The notes under the pieces are model-generated. The model did no database searches. It saw only the letters and a program-made list of their open reading frames with translations, and had not been told where the DNA came from. 64,000 nt of DNA from Micromonospora sp. CCTCC AA 2012012 (GTDB taxonomy: Bacteria > Actinomycetota > Actinomycetes > Mycobacteriales > Micromonosporaceae). Made by a program: the position numbers and the translations under genes. The DNA lies in NCBI RefSeq assembly GCF_040499845.1, contig NZ_CP159342.1:1240001-1304000 (forward strand), given 5' to 3'. This document shows, piece after piece, positions 1-8,586 of the stretch; positions within the stretch are counted from its first letter, which is position 1; every line of letters begins with the position of its first letter.

Positions 1-672
1 CCGACCGGCGAGCCGGCCGCCGACCAGGCTGCCGGCGACGGCGGCGGCGGTCACCGCGGCGGCCAGGCCCCAGTCGATGCTGACGCTGGAGAGATAGCCG
101 GCCAGCCCGGCGAAGGACTTCATCGCGACGACCACCAGGGAGGTGCCGACCGCGACCGGCATCGGCAGGCCGCCGAGCAGGGCGAGCGCGGGCACGACGA
201 GGAAGCCGCCGCCGGCACCGACCAGCCCGGTGACCAGGCCGACCACCACGCCGTCGACGATCACCCGCAGCGCCGGCAGCTCGTGCGGCACCGGCCGGCC
301 CTCGACCGGCCGCCGACCGCGGATCATCGCGACCGCGGTGGCGAGCATCATCAGCGCGAAGCCGGTGAGCAGGACGCCGGCCGGGACGAACTCGGCCAGC
401 CGGCCGCCGACGTACGCGCCGGTCATCCCGGCCAGCCCGAAGACCAGTCCGGTACGCCAGCGGACCCGGTGCGCCCGGACGTGGGGCAGCACGCCCACCG
501 CGCTGGTGGCGCCGACCACCAGCAGTGAGGTGGAGATCGCCTCCTTGGCGGGCAGGTCGGCGACGTAGACCAGCAGCGGCACGGCGAGGATCGACCCGCC
601 GCCGCCGAGCAGGCCCAGGGCGACCCCGATCAGCACGGCCAGTCCGACGGTGAGGGCCAGGGTCCCGGTCAT
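1..672 (-). CDS. TauE/SafE family sulfite/sulfur-anion exporter (C-terminus cut by window edge)
   Basis: Membrane protein of the TauE/SafE (DUF81) family, whose members move sulfite, sulfoacetate or related sulfur anions out of the cell. The 224 codons visible start with the typical hydrophobic first repeat (TVGLAVLIGVALGLLGGGGS) and show the second internal repeat with GLVGAGGGFLVVPAL, the duplicated family signature. The ATG overlaps the TGA of the upstream rhodanese gene as ATGA, so the two are translationally coupled. Membership of a CstR-controlled sulfur operon supports export of sulfite or thiosulfate made by persulfide oxidation. The last part of the protein lies outside the window. 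Confidence 0.88.
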   Translation of the reverse strand, partial: MTGTLALTVGLAVLIGVALGLLGGGGSILAVPLLVYVADLPAKEAISTSLLVVGATSAVGVLPHVRAHRVRWRTGLVFGLAGMTGAYVGGRLAEFVPAGVLLTGFALMMLATAVAMIRGRRPVEGRPVPHELPALRVIVDGVVVGLVTGLVGAGGGFLVVPALALLGGLPMPVAVGTSLVVVAMKSFAGLAGYLSSVSIDWGLAAAVTAAAVAGSLVGGRLAGR

Positions 673-1271
673 GCCCGCGCTCCGGTGCTCTCCCGCAGCT
701 GACCGACGATGGTGTCCAGGTCGCAGTTGGCGCCCCGGTTGTAGGGCAGCCTGCCGAGCAGCATGCCCATCGCGCAGGTGTCGGTGACCGCGGCGACGGT
801 GAGGCCGGCGCCGATCAGCCCGGCGACCCACTTGAGGCCCGGTACGAAGACCGAGGCCACGACGCTGACCAGGACGATCGATCCAGCGACGAGGCGGACC
901 TGACGCTCCAGGCCCCAGCGTGGGGTGCCCTGCCGGATCGGCGCGTTGCTGGCCTGCCAGGCCAGCATGCCGCCGTCGAGGACCTTGAGGTTCGGCAGTC
1001 CGACCCCGGCGAGGGACTGCCCTGCCTGCGTGGCCCGGGCGCCGGAGCGGCAGATCAGCACCACGTCCTCGGCCAGGTGGTCGCGCAGTTCCGCGCGGTG
1101 CTCCTTCAGGAGGTTCAGCGGCACGTTGTAGGCGCCGGGGATGTGGGACGTCTCGAACTCGGCCGGGGTGCGCACATCCAGCAGGCGGGGTGCGTGTCCC
1201 GAGTCGATGAGTTCGCGCAGGCTCGGGGCGTCGATGGTGCTCGGGCGGGGGGTGGTCTCGGGAGTGCTCAT
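669..1271 (-). CDS. Rhodanese-like sulfurtransferase with C-terminal DUF2892 membrane domain
   Basis: A 200-residue sulfurtransferase of the YgaP type. Residues 10-110 form one rhodanese domain with the active-site loop CRSGARA (Cys74), which carries the persulfide. Residues about 127-172 are two hydrophobic helices of the DUF2892 domain, which anchor the enzyme in the membrane. The start is fixed by AGAGGAG just before the ATG; a longer in-frame reading upstream overlaps the next gene and is not real. It sits between a persulfide-dioxygenase-like hydrolase and a TauE exporter, so it probably passes sulfane sulfur between low-molecular-weight persulfides and sulfite. Function is inferred from family and context. 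Confidence 0.9.
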   Translation of the reverse strand: MSTPETTPRPSTIDAPSLRELIDSGHAPRLLDVRTPAEFETSHIPGAYNVPLNLLKEHRAELRDHLAEDVVLICRSGARATQAGQSLAGVGLPNLKVLDGGMLAWQASNAPIRQGTPRWGLERQVRLVAGSIVLVSVVASVFVPGLKWVAGLIGAGLTVAAVTDTCAMGMLLGRLPYNRGANCDLDTIVGQLRESTGARA

Positions 1272-1360
1272 TTCTCCTCTTTCGTGGACAAACCGCCACG
1301 CGTGACGGCAGGGCCGTACGCCGGCCGGCGCAGGCGCGTCGGCCGGTACGGGCGGGTGGG

Positions 1361-2755
1361 TCAGCCGGCCATGGCGAGACCGGCCGACGCGGCCCGGTCG
1401 AACCGGTCGTCGATGACGACGACCTCGCGGCCGGCGTTGGCCAGCAGCGACGCCGCCGCGGTGGCCCGGTAGCCGGAGCCGCAGTGCACCCAGACCGTGC
1501 CGGCCGGCACGTCGGCGAGCCGGCCGGGCAGGTCGGGCAGCGGAACGTGCACGGCGCCGGCGAGGTGCCCGGCCCGCCACTCGTTGGTCATCCGCACGTC
1601 GAGCACCACGTCGGGGTGGGGCAGCCCGGCGGGGGCGGCACCCGCCCGGGCGGCGGCCAGCGCCGGGAAGTCGGCCGCCCGCAGCTCGCGCAGGTCGCCG
1701 GGTTCGGTGGCCCACTGCTCGGGCGTCCCGGTGGCCTGCGCGGCCGGGCGGTCGATGCCGATCCGGACCAGCTCCCGCTGGGCGTCGGCGACCTGCTCGG
1801 CGGTGTCGGCGAGCAGGGTGACCGGGCTGCCCCAGTCGATCAGCCAGCCCAGCCAGGTCGACATCGGGCCGTCCAGCCCGAGGCTGACGGTGCCGGCCAG
1901 ATGCGCGGCCGCGTACGCCTTGCGGTGCCGCAGGTCGACCACCCACTCGCCGTCGGCGATCCGTCGGCGCAGCTGTGCCGCGTCGGCCCGGGCGACCGGG
2001 GTGAGGTCCACCGGGGCGGGCCCGGCCTGGTTCGTCACCCCCATGTGGGCGTAGTAGGCCGGGTAGGCGTCGAGGCCGCCCAGGGTCTCGGTGACGAACT
2101 CGTCGGCCGCGAGGCGCAGCACGGGGTTGGCCTGCTTCTCCCGCCCGATGGTCGAGTCCGGGGCGTCGGCCTGGCTGGCCGAGCAGAAGCTGCCGAAGCC
2201 GTGCGTCGGCCAGACCTGGGTGCCGTCGGGCAGCAGGTCGGCCAGCCGTCGGGCGGAGTCGTGCTGGCGTCGGGCGAGGTCGTGCGCGTGCTCCCTGCCG
2301 AGCAGGTCGGTGCGACCGGTGGTGCCGAAGAGCAGCGACCCGCCGGTGAAGACGCCGACCGGCTGCCAGCCGCCGTCGGTGGCCTCGTCCAGCACGTACG
2401 ACAGGTGGTGGAAGGTGTGTCCCGGGGTGGCCAGCACGCGCAGCCGCAGCGAGTCGGAGACGGTCACCGCGTCGCCGTCGGCCACGGCCTCGCGGGCGAA
2501 GCCGACCTCGTCGGCAGCGGCCACCAGATGGTGGGCGCCGCTGATCCGGGCCAGGTCGCGTCCGCCGGAGACGTAGTCGTTGTGCAGGTGGGTCTCGACC
2601 ACGTGGGTGACGCGTACCCCCTGGGCCCCGGCGAGGTGGAGGACGCGGTCGATGTCGCGTTGTGGGTCGACCACGACCGCCACGCGGCCGTCGGAGGCCA
2701 GATAGCTGCGGTCGCCGAGTGAGGACGTCGCGATGACGGAGACCTGCACGGTCAT
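1361..2755 (-). CDS. Metallo-beta-lactamase-fold persulfide dioxygenase-like protein fused to two rhodanese domains
   Basis: A 464-residue fusion as in the CstB/Blh-type enzymes of sulfide detoxification. The N-terminal MBL domain shows the metal-binding THLHND at residues 55-60 and a later PGHT motif; the usual reaction oxidises a thiol persulfide to sulfite with O2 at a mononuclear iron. Two rhodanese domains follow. The first (about 255-345) lacks an active-site cysteine at the expected loop and is probably structural; the second carries VHCGSGYRAT with Cys425. An AAGGAAAG ribosome site precedes the ATG. The gene leads the operon, directly behind a perfect palindromic operator, so repression by the CstR-like protein next door is likely. 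Confidence 0.9.
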   Translation of the reverse strand: MTVQVSVIATSSLGDRSYLASDGRVAVVVDPQRDIDRVLHLAGAQGVRVTHVVETHLHNDYVSGGRDLARISGAHHLVAAADEVGFAREAVADGDAVTVSDSLRLRVLATPGHTFHHLSYVLDEATDGGWQPVGVFTGGSLLFGTTGRTDLLGREHAHDLARRQHDSARRLADLLPDGTQVWPTHGFGSFCSASQADAPDSTIGREKQANPVLRLAADEFVTETLGGLDAYPAYYAHMGVTNQAGPAPVDLTPVARADAAQLRRRIADGEWVVDLRHRKAYAAAHLAGTVSLGLDGPMSTWLGWLIDWGSPVTLLADTAEQVADAQRELVRIGIDRPAAQATGTPEQWATEPGDLRELRAADFPALAAARAGAAPAGLPHPDVVLDVRMTNEWRAGHLAGAVHVPLPDLPGRLADVPAGTVWVHCGSGYRATAAASLLANAGREVVVIDDRFDRAASAGLAMAG

Positions 2756-2774
2756 GTCGTTCTTCCTTTCCTTA

Positions 2775-2790
2775 TACCCCCGGGGGTATG
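2775..2790. promoter_or_regulatory. CstR/CsoR-type operator in front of the persulfide operon
   Basis: ATACCCCCGGGGGTAT is a perfect 16-bp palindrome 20 bp upstream of the hydrolase start. The TACCCC-GGGGTA form is the known operator type for CsoR and CstR repressors. A near-identical copy lies upstream of the repressor gene itself (3169-3184). Confidence 0.85.
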
Positions 2791-2877
2791 TGACGGGCAG
2801 AGTGCGCTCTTGTCCGGTGCGGCCGACTACCCGCCCACGCCGTTGTTACGCGACGTGGGCGGTCGGTGGTCGGTGGC

Positions 2878-3147
2878 TCAGGCGAGGGAGAGGAAGAGCT
2901 TCTCCAGCTCCTCCTCGGTCATCTCCGGCGTCTCCCCGCGCTCGCGGGCGGCGTTGCAGTGCCGCATGCCGGAGGCGATGATCTTGAAGCCGGCCCGGTC
3001 GATCGCCTTCGACACGGCGGCGAGCTGGGTGAGCGCCTCGCGGCAGTCCTGACCGCTCTCCATCATCTCGATGACGGCGTTGAGCTGGCCTCGGGCCCGC
3101 TTCAGCCGGGTCAGCGCGTCGCTGGTCATGTCGGGTCGAAGCTTCAT
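2878..3147 (-). CDS. cstR: CsoR-family repressor, CstR-like (persulfide sensing)
   Basis: An 89-residue all-helical repressor of the CsoR/RcnR (DUF156) family with a perfect GGAGGT ribosome site. Copper-sensing CsoR uses Cys, His and Cys; here Cys35 and Cys64 are kept with the usual 29-residue spacing, but the position of the copper-ligand His is Gly60. This two-cysteine pattern is that of CstR, which forms di- or trisulfide links with reactive sulfur species and then releases DNA. Flanking sulfur genes and the two operators agree. Auto-regulation is likely because the second operator lies 21 bp upstream. Assignment as CstR rather than CsoR is inference from residues and context. Confidence 0.85.
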   Translation of the reverse strand: MKLRPDMTSDALTRLKRARGQLNAVIEMMESGQDCREALTQLAAVSKAIDRAGFKIIASGMRHCNAARERGETPEMTEEELEKLFLSLA

Positions 3148-3168
3148 GGTTACCTCCTGCGCTCCAAG

Positions 3169-3184
3169 ATACCCCCGGGGGTAC
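3169..3184. promoter_or_regulatory. Second CstR/CsoR-type operator, upstream of the repressor gene
   Basis: ATACCCCCGGGGGTAC, palindromic apart from the outermost base, 21 bp before the repressor start. It matches the operator at 2775-2790 at 15 of 16 positions, which supports one repressor acting at both promoters. Confidence 0.82.
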
Positions 3185-3285
3185 CCGTGTGCCACCCCTA
3201 CCCCGGACGGCGGGTGCCACGCAGGGTCCCCGAGGGATCGACGGAGCGCTTATCCTGTGCCCCGACCGACCACGGAAGGGATCCC

Positions 3286-4677
3286 ATGCCGTCGCGGCAG
3301 GACCAGCTCCACTCGTACCAGTTCACCGTGCAGCGGGCGGTCGCCGCGCTGGTGATGCGGGAGACCGACCCCGCCCGGTCGCCGTTCCGGCGGCTGGCCG
3401 GCGCGGGGCTGGCCAGCGTCCTGGTCGCGGCCATCGGGCTCGGCGGGTTCGCCCTGTACGGCCTCTTCGCCGGCGGCGGCACCTCCTGGCGGGACAGCAG
3501 CGCGGTGATCGTGGAGAAGGAGTCCGGCGCCCGGTTCGTCTATCGGGAGCAGCGGCTGCACCCGGTGCTCAACTACGCCTCCGCCCTGCTGATCATCGGG
3601 GCGGAACGGCCGCGGACGGTGCTGGTGTCCCGCCGCTCGATCGACGGCGTGCCGCGCGGCCTGCCGCTGGGCATCGCCGACGCCCCCGACTCGCTGCCCG
3701 CGCCGGGCCGTCTCGCCACCGGCCCGTGGACGGTCTGCTCGGTCCCGTCGACCGAGGCCGGGCGGACCGAGCCCCGCTCGGCGCTGCTGATCGGCCGGGA
3801 CGCCACCGGTGGCCGGCCCCTCGGCGAGCAGGGCATGCTGCTGCGGCACCCGGACGGCGGCATCTACCTGCTCTGGCACCAGCGGCGCTACCTGCTGCGC
3901 GACACCGACCGGGTGCTCGCGGCGCTGGCCGCCACCCGGGAACGGGCCGTGCCGGTGGCACCCGCGCTGCTCAACACCGTGCCGGCGGGCGCCGACCTGG
4001 CGCCGCCACCCCTGCGCGGCCTCGGCGGGCCCTCCGACGCCGTCTCCGGCGCCGCCGTCGGCGACGTCTACCTGGTCCGCAACTCCGGCGGCGGTCGCCA
4101 GTACGCGGTCGCCGAGCGGGACGGACTGGCCGGCATCACCGAACTCCAGGCGAGCCTGCTGCTCGCCCGCACCGGCCAGGGCGAGCCCAAGCCGATCACG
4201 CTCGGCCGTTTCGCCACCCTGCCCAAGCGCCCCGACCTGGTGCCGGTCGGCCCGACCGCCCCGCCGACCAGCCCGCCCCGGCTGGCCGGCGGCGACACCG
4301 GCGCCATCTGCGCCCGGGTCGGCGACGACACCGGCGTACGCGACGTGCGGACCGGGGTCACTCCGCCGGACCTCACCGCCGCCGCCCGGAGCGTGCCGCC
4401 GCCCGGCCGACCCGACCCGCTCGCCGACCAGGTGGTGGTGGAGCCGGGCCGGGGCGCGGTGGTGGAGTCCGCCGCCGCGCCCGGCGCGCCCGGTGGCGCG
4501 ATCTCCGTCGTCACCGACCTCGGTCGGCGGTACGTGCTCGCCGACGGCGCGGTGCTCGGCATGCTGGGCTATTCCGGCGTGCGGCCGGTGCGGCTACCCG
4601 CCGGCCTGGTCAGCCTGGTGCCGGCGGGCAGCGCCCTCGACCCGGCCGCCGCCCGGGCCGTCGCCGCCCCCGCCTGA
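3286..4677 (+). CDS. eccB: Type VII secretion system core protein EccB
   Basis: EccB is a core subunit of the ESX/type VII secretion membrane complex. This 463-residue protein begins with the family hallmark MPSRQDQLHSYQFTVQR, followed by one membrane helix (about residues 40-62) and a large extracytoplasmic domain; Cys pairs in the outer part (WTVCSVP, GAICARV) fit its usual disulfide. GGAAGGG stands upstream of the ATG. The usual neighbours (eccC, eccD, esxAB, mycP) are not in the window, so it is a solitary gene here or at the end of a split locus. A TATCCT element at 3251-3256 could be its -10 box. Confidence 0.92.
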   Translation: MPSRQDQLHSYQFTVQRAVAALVMRETDPARSPFRRLAGAGLASVLVAAIGLGGFALYGLFAGGGTSWRDSSAVIVEKESGARFVYREQRLHPVLNYASALLIIGAERPRTVLVSRRSIDGVPRGLPLGIADAPDSLPAPGRLATGPWTVCSVPSTEAGRTEPRSALLIGRDATGGRPLGEQGMLLRHPDGGIYLLWHQRRYLLRDTDRVLAALAATRERAVPVAPALLNTVPAGADLAPPPLRGLGGPSDAVSGAAVGDVYLVRNSGGGRQYAVAERDGLAGITELQASLLLARTGQGEPKPITLGRFATLPKRPDLVPVGPTAPPTSPPRLAGGDTGAICARVGDDTGVRDVRTGVTPPDLTAAARSVPPPGRPDPLADQVVVEPGRGAVVESAAAPGAPGGAISVVTDLGRRYVLADGAVLGMLGYSGVRPVRLPAGLVSLVPAGSALDPAAARAVAAPA

Positions 4678-4729
4678 CGGCCCTCCGAGCCGGGCCGGGG
4701 CCGCCGGGCGCAGCGGTCCGGCGCGTCGC

Positions 4730-5335
4730 TCACTCCGCCGGGCGGCGCAGCACACTCACCGCGAAGTCCGCGTCGTCCCGCCACGGGCGCAGGTCCCAGG
4801 TGGCGAAGCGGTGCTCCAGGCGCAGCCCGGCCACCACCGCGTCGGCGTCGAAGTCGGGCAGCGGGTAGCCCCGGTCGGTGCCGAACCCGACCACCACCAG
4901 CCCGTCCGGCCGGACGTGGGCGGCGACCCGGGTGAGCACCGACCGCTCGGTGCCGGGCGCGACGAAGGCCATCACGTTCCCGGCGACCACCGCCGCGTCG
5001 AACGGCTCCGCCTCGCCCTGCGCGGCCAGGTCCAGCTCCGCCAGGTCACCGACCAGCCAGCGCGGCCCCGGGTGGTCGGCCCGGGCGGCGTCGACCAGCG
5101 CCGGATCGGCGTCCACGCCGACCACCCGGTGCCCCCGGGCGGCCAGCTCGGCGGCCACCCGCCCGGTGCCGCAGCCGGCGTCGAGGATCCGCGCGCCCGG
5201 CGCCACCAGCGCGTCCAGCAGTCGCGCCTCACCGGCCAGGTCCGCCCCCTCGGCGGCGAGGCGGCGGAACCGGTCGATGTACCACTGCGAGTGGCCCGGC
5301 TTGGTCTCGGTCACCCAACGGGTCGGCTTGGCCAT
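4730..5335 (-). CDS. Class I SAM-dependent methyltransferase
   Basis: A 201-residue Rossmann-type methyltransferase. Motif I is LDAGCGTG (residues 51-58), followed by an acidic residue after strand 2 (VVGVDAD) and LVGDLAEL as motif II/III, which bind S-adenosylmethionine. The N-terminus (KPTRWVTETKPGHSQWYIDRF) and size resemble uncharacterised actinobacterial small-molecule methyltransferases. The substrate cannot be told. It stands alone between eccB, which converges on it, and a sugar transport operon on the same strand. Confidence 0.85.
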   Translation of the reverse strand: MAKPTRWVTETKPGHSQWYIDRFRRLAAEGADLAGEARLLDALVAPGARILDAGCGTGRVAAELAARGHRVVGVDADPALVDAARADHPGPRWLVGDLAELDLAAQGEAEPFDAAVVAGNVMAFVAPGTERSVLTRVAAHVRPDGLVVVGFGTDRGYPLPDFDADAVVAGLRLEHRFATWDLRPWRDDADFAVSVLRRPAE

Positions 5336-5372
5336 GCCGTCACGGTAACCGGATCTTTCCCGCCGGGTCGGC

Positions 5373-6239
5373 TCACCCCTTCTCCGCCCCGCTGGTCAGC
5401 CCCTCGGTCAGCAGCCGCTCGCTGGCGAAGAAGAGCAGCACGATGGGCAGGGTGAGGATCACCGAGCCGGCCATCAGCACCGTCTTGGGCACCTCGACGC
5501 CGTCGGCCAGCAGGGACAGCCCCAGCGAGACGGTCCACCGGTCCGGCCGGTCCACCAGGAAGAGCAGGGCGAACAGGTACTCGTTCCAGGCGATCATGAA
5601 GTCGTACAGGGCGACGGCCATGATCGACGGCGCGGCGAGCGGCAGGCTGACCCGGCGGATGATGCCGAGCCGCCCCGCCCCGTCGATGGCGGCGGACTCC
5701 TCCAGGCTGACCGGGATGGTCTCGAAGTAGTTCTTGAGCATGTAGACCGAGACCGGCAGGGTCTGCGAGATGTAGACCAGCACCAGCCCGAAGAGCGACC
5801 CGCGCAGCCCGGCCCGGGTGAAGACCACGAAGAGCGGGATCGCGATGACGATCGACGGGAAGAGATAGACGGCGAGGAAGAGCACGTTGACCTGGCGTCG
5901 GCCGAAGAATCGCAGCCGCGACACCGCGTACGCGCCGGGGATGGCGACGACCAGGGTGAGCAGGGTCGCGGCGACGGCGACCAGTCCGCTGTTGCGGATG
6001 AAGGTGAGGAAGCCCTGCCCGCCGTGCTCGACCGAGCGCAGCACCTCCGCGTACGTCGCCACGGTCAGCTCGTTCACCGGCACCAGCAGCGCGCCCGGGT
6101 CGAGCAGCAGCCGCTCGATCGGGCGTACCGACAGCACCAGCATGTACCAGAACGGCAGCAGGGTGACCAGCAGGAACGCGGCGATCACCAGTCGCCGCAG
6201 CCAGCGCAGGGAAACAGTCTCGATCCGGTCCCGGTCCAT
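5373..6239 (-). CDS. Carbohydrate ABC transporter permease (MalG type)
   Basis: A 288-residue inner-membrane permease with six predicted helices and the EAA loop EESAAIDGAGRLGIIRRVSLP that docks the ATPase. Its ATG overlaps the TGA of the upstream permease (TGATG), so the pair is coupled. It belongs to the MalG/MsmG branch and works with the binding protein encoded two genes upstream. No ATPase gene is present; in actinomycetes such CUT1 importers commonly share one MsiK-type ATPase encoded elsewhere. Confidence 0.92.
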   Translation of the reverse strand: MDRDRIETVSLRWLRRLVIAAFLLVTLLPFWYMLVLSVRPIERLLLDPGALLVPVNELTVATYAEVLRSVEHGGQGFLTFIRNSGLVAVAATLLTLVVAIPGAYAVSRLRFFGRRQVNVLFLAVYLFPSIVIAIPLFVVFTRAGLRGSLFGLVLVYISQTLPVSVYMLKNYFETIPVSLEESAAIDGAGRLGIIRRVSLPLAAPSIMAVALYDFMIAWNEYLFALLFLVDRPDRWTVSLGLSLLADGVEVPKTVLMAGSVILTLPIVLLFFASERLLTEGLTSGAEKG

Positions 6240-7198
6240 CACGCCTCCTGGCGGCCGGAGAAGAAGCGCAGGTAGATCGCGACGAACACGATCAGCACCA
6301 CGGCCAGCACGACCGCCTGCGCCGCCGCCGCACCGATGTCGGTACGCGCGGTCAGGAACTGGTAGACCCGGACGCTGACCACCTCGGTGCCGGCCGAGCC
6401 GCCGGTGAGCAGATAGACGTCGTCGAACTTGTTGAACGTCATGATGAACCGCAGCACCCCCAGCAGGCCGATCACCGGCATCAGCTGCGGCAGCAGGATG
6501 TGCCGGAAGCGCTGCGTCGGGGTGGCCCCGTCGACCCGGGCGGCCTCCTCCAGCTCGCCGGGCACCGCCTGGAGCCGCGCCAGCAGGAACAGGAACGCGA
6601 AGGGGAAGTAGCGCCACGCCTCGAACGCGATCACGGTCCACAGGGCGGTGGAGTCCTGCGACAGGAACGCCACCGGGGCGTCCCAGCCGAGGAACCGGCG
6701 GCCCCAGTCGTTGACGATGCCGAGCTGCGGGTCGAGCATCACCTGCCAGACGAAGGCGACCGCCACCACCGGCGCCACGTACGGCAGCAGCATCGACGCC
6801 CGGACCAGGGTGCGGCCCCGGAACGGGCGGCGGACGACCAGCGCGGCGACCAGGCCGAGCGCGATCGAGCCGAACGTCCCGCCGACGCTGTAGAGCAGGG
6901 TGGTCCAGAGCGTGTCGGCGAACCCGGGGGTGTGCAGCACCCGGTCGAAGTTGCTCAGGGTCAGCTCGCCGAAGAGCCCGGTCTTGCGCAGGGTGGCCAG
7001 GCGTACCCGTTGGAAGGCCAGCACCACGGTCCAGACGATCGGGATGCCGATCACCGCGACCACGACGAGCAGGGTCGGGGCGACCAGGGCGAGCCCGGCG
7101 CGGGACTCTCGGCGGCGCAGGGTGAGCGGACGGCGGCGGCCGGGGGTGGGCCGCTCCCGGGTGGGGGAGCGGCCGGCCTCCGGCGCGGTGGTGCTCAA
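6239..7198 (-). CDS. Carbohydrate ABC transporter permease (MalF type)
   Basis: A 319-residue permease, partner of the MalG-type protein downstream. A proline/arginine-rich cytoplasmic tail of about 35 residues precedes the first helix, and the EAA loop reads LEEAARVDGATPTQRFRHILLP. No ATG fits; the start is a TTG that overlaps the TGA of the binding-protein gene (TTGA), with a GGGGG stretch just upstream. This overlap makes the three transport genes one translationally coupled unit. Confidence 0.9.
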   Translation of the reverse strand: MSTTAPEAGRSPTRERPTPGRRRPLTLRRRESRAGLALVAPTLLVVVAVIGIPIVWTVVLAFQRVRLATLRKTGLFGELTLSNFDRVLHTPGFADTLWTTLLYSVGGTFGSIALGLVAALVVRRPFRGRTLVRASMLLPYVAPVVAVAFVWQVMLDPQLGIVNDWGRRFLGWDAPVAFLSQDSTALWTVIAFEAWRYFPFAFLFLLARLQAVPGELEEAARVDGATPTQRFRHILLPQLMPVIGLLGVLRFIMTFNKFDDVYLLTGGSAGTEVVSVRVYQFLTARTDIGAAAAQAVVLAVVLIVFVAIYLRFFSGRQEA

Positions 7199-8586
7199 TT
7201 CACCCCCTTGGCGATCGCCTCGACGTCCTTGCGGGCCCGCGCCGCCGCGGCGGCGGCGTCGGACTTCCCGCCCGCCACGTCGGCCAGGGCCTTCGGCACG
7301 GGCAGCTCGCCGAGGATCGCGCCGACCAGCTTGCCCTGCCCCTGCGGCAGCCCCCACCGGGCGAAGGTGTCCGGGCTGCGGCGCAGGGTGGCCAGCACGT
7401 CGTCGCCGTACACCTGGGAGAGCGGCTTCTTCGTGTCCACCCCGGCCGGGCTGGTGGTCCAGGCGGTGAGGAACTTCTCCTTGTCCTGCGGGGTGCCCTT
7501 GCGCACCGGGACCCGCCCCTCGGGCGACATGCCGAACCAGCGGGGGTAGCCGTCGGAGAGCATGTACTCCACGAAGGACGACGCCGGGTCGGCGGCCCCG
7601 TCCAGCACCGCCCACGAGCTGATCTCGCCGTACTGGGCGGGCTCGGTGCCGTTCGGACCCTTGATCGCGGTGACGAACCCGCTGTTCTTTGCCAGGAACG
7701 TCGGGTCGGCCTGGCACTGCAGGCAGGTCGGCCGGGCGTCGTTGCGCAGGCCGGCCAGCTCGTCGAGGATGAACGGCGACCAGATCACCATGGCCGCCTT
7801 GCCTGCGAAGTAGGTGGCCCGGGTGGTGTCCACGTCCTGCGCGCCCTTCACCGAGTGGTTGCGCACCAGGTCGCCGTAGAAGCGGAACGCCTCGACGCAC
7901 TCGGGGGAGTCCAGCTTCACCGCCCCGGAGTCGTCCGTGAGCTGGCAGTTGTTGGCCAGCGCCAGGTGTTCGAAGGTCTGCTGGGTGAAGACGTCACCGG
8001 GAGCGGTCGCCGCGGTGATGCCGGCGACCCCGCCGGTGTTCAGCTTCGCCGCCGCGGCGGCGATCCTGTCGTACGTGTCGGGGGCGGGCAGGCCGGCGGC
8101 GGCGAAGAGGTCCTTGCGGTAGACCAGCAGCTGGCCCCACCCGTCACTGGGGACGGCGAGCTGCTTCCCGTCGTCGGAGGCGAGTTCCAGCGCGCGGGCG
8201 GAGAAGGTGTCCCGGCCCAGCTTGTCGACGATCTTCGCGTTCGCGTCGGGGTGCAGCAGGTCGTTGCCGGCCAGGGTCCGGATGCCGGCCAGCGACACCG
8301 AGCCGACCACGTCCGGCAGGTCGCCCGCGGCGGCGGCGGAGGCGATCAGGGAGGGGAACTGGTCCTCGTTGACGGCGACGAGGTTGACCTTCACGCCGGT
8401 CTTCGCGGTGTAGTCGGCGATGATCGCCTTGGTCGCGTTCACGCGGTCGGCGACGTCCTCCAGGCTCCACACGGTGATCTGTGAACTGTCGCTTTTCTGC
8501 GCGTCGTCGCCGCAGGACACCACGCCGACCCCGGCGAGTGCCAGGATCAGGGTGAGGGCCAGCGACCGCGTCGGAGGCGATGACAT
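7195..8586 (-). CDS. Extracellular sugar-binding lipoprotein of an ABC importer
   Basis: A 463-residue solute-binding protein (family 1). The N-terminus is a lipoprotein signal: a short basic stretch, a hydrophobic core and the lipobox VVSC with Cys25 as the lipid-anchored residue. The mature part starts like other binding proteins (ITVWSLEDVADRV). A CxxC pair in PTCLQCQAD is uncommon in this family. AGGAG lies before the ATG at 8586; an earlier in-frame ATG at 8631 lacks a ribosome site and falls in the promoter. The ligand is unknown; the divergent genes suggest a glycoside or sugar derivative. Confidence 0.9.
   Translation of the reverse strand: MSSPPTRSLALTLILALAGVGVVSCGDDAQKSDSSQITVWSLEDVADRVNATKAIIADYTAKTGVKVNLVAVNEDQFPSLIASAAAAGDLPDVVGSVSLAGIRTLAGNDLLHPDANAKIVDKLGRDTFSARALELASDDGKQLAVPSDGWGQLLVYRKDLFAAAGLPAPDTYDRIAAAAAKLNTGGVAGITAATAPGDVFTQQTFEHLALANNCQLTDDSGAVKLDSPECVEAFRFYGDLVRNHSVKGAQDVDTTRATYFAGKAAMVIWSPFILDELAGLRNDARPTCLQCQADPTFLAKNSGFVTAIKGPNGTEPAQYGEISSWAVLDGAADPASSFVEYMLSDGYPRWFGMSPEGRVPVRKGTPQDKEKFLTAWTTSPAGVDTKKPLSQVYGDDVLATLRRSPDTFARWGLPQGQGKLVGAILGELPVPKALADVAGGKSDAAAAAARARKDVEAIAKGVN

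Noticed and set aside
2775..3184. Copper-responsive CsoR regulation
   Set aside because: The operator type suits CsoR too, but the His ligand is missing and all neighbours are sulfur genes.
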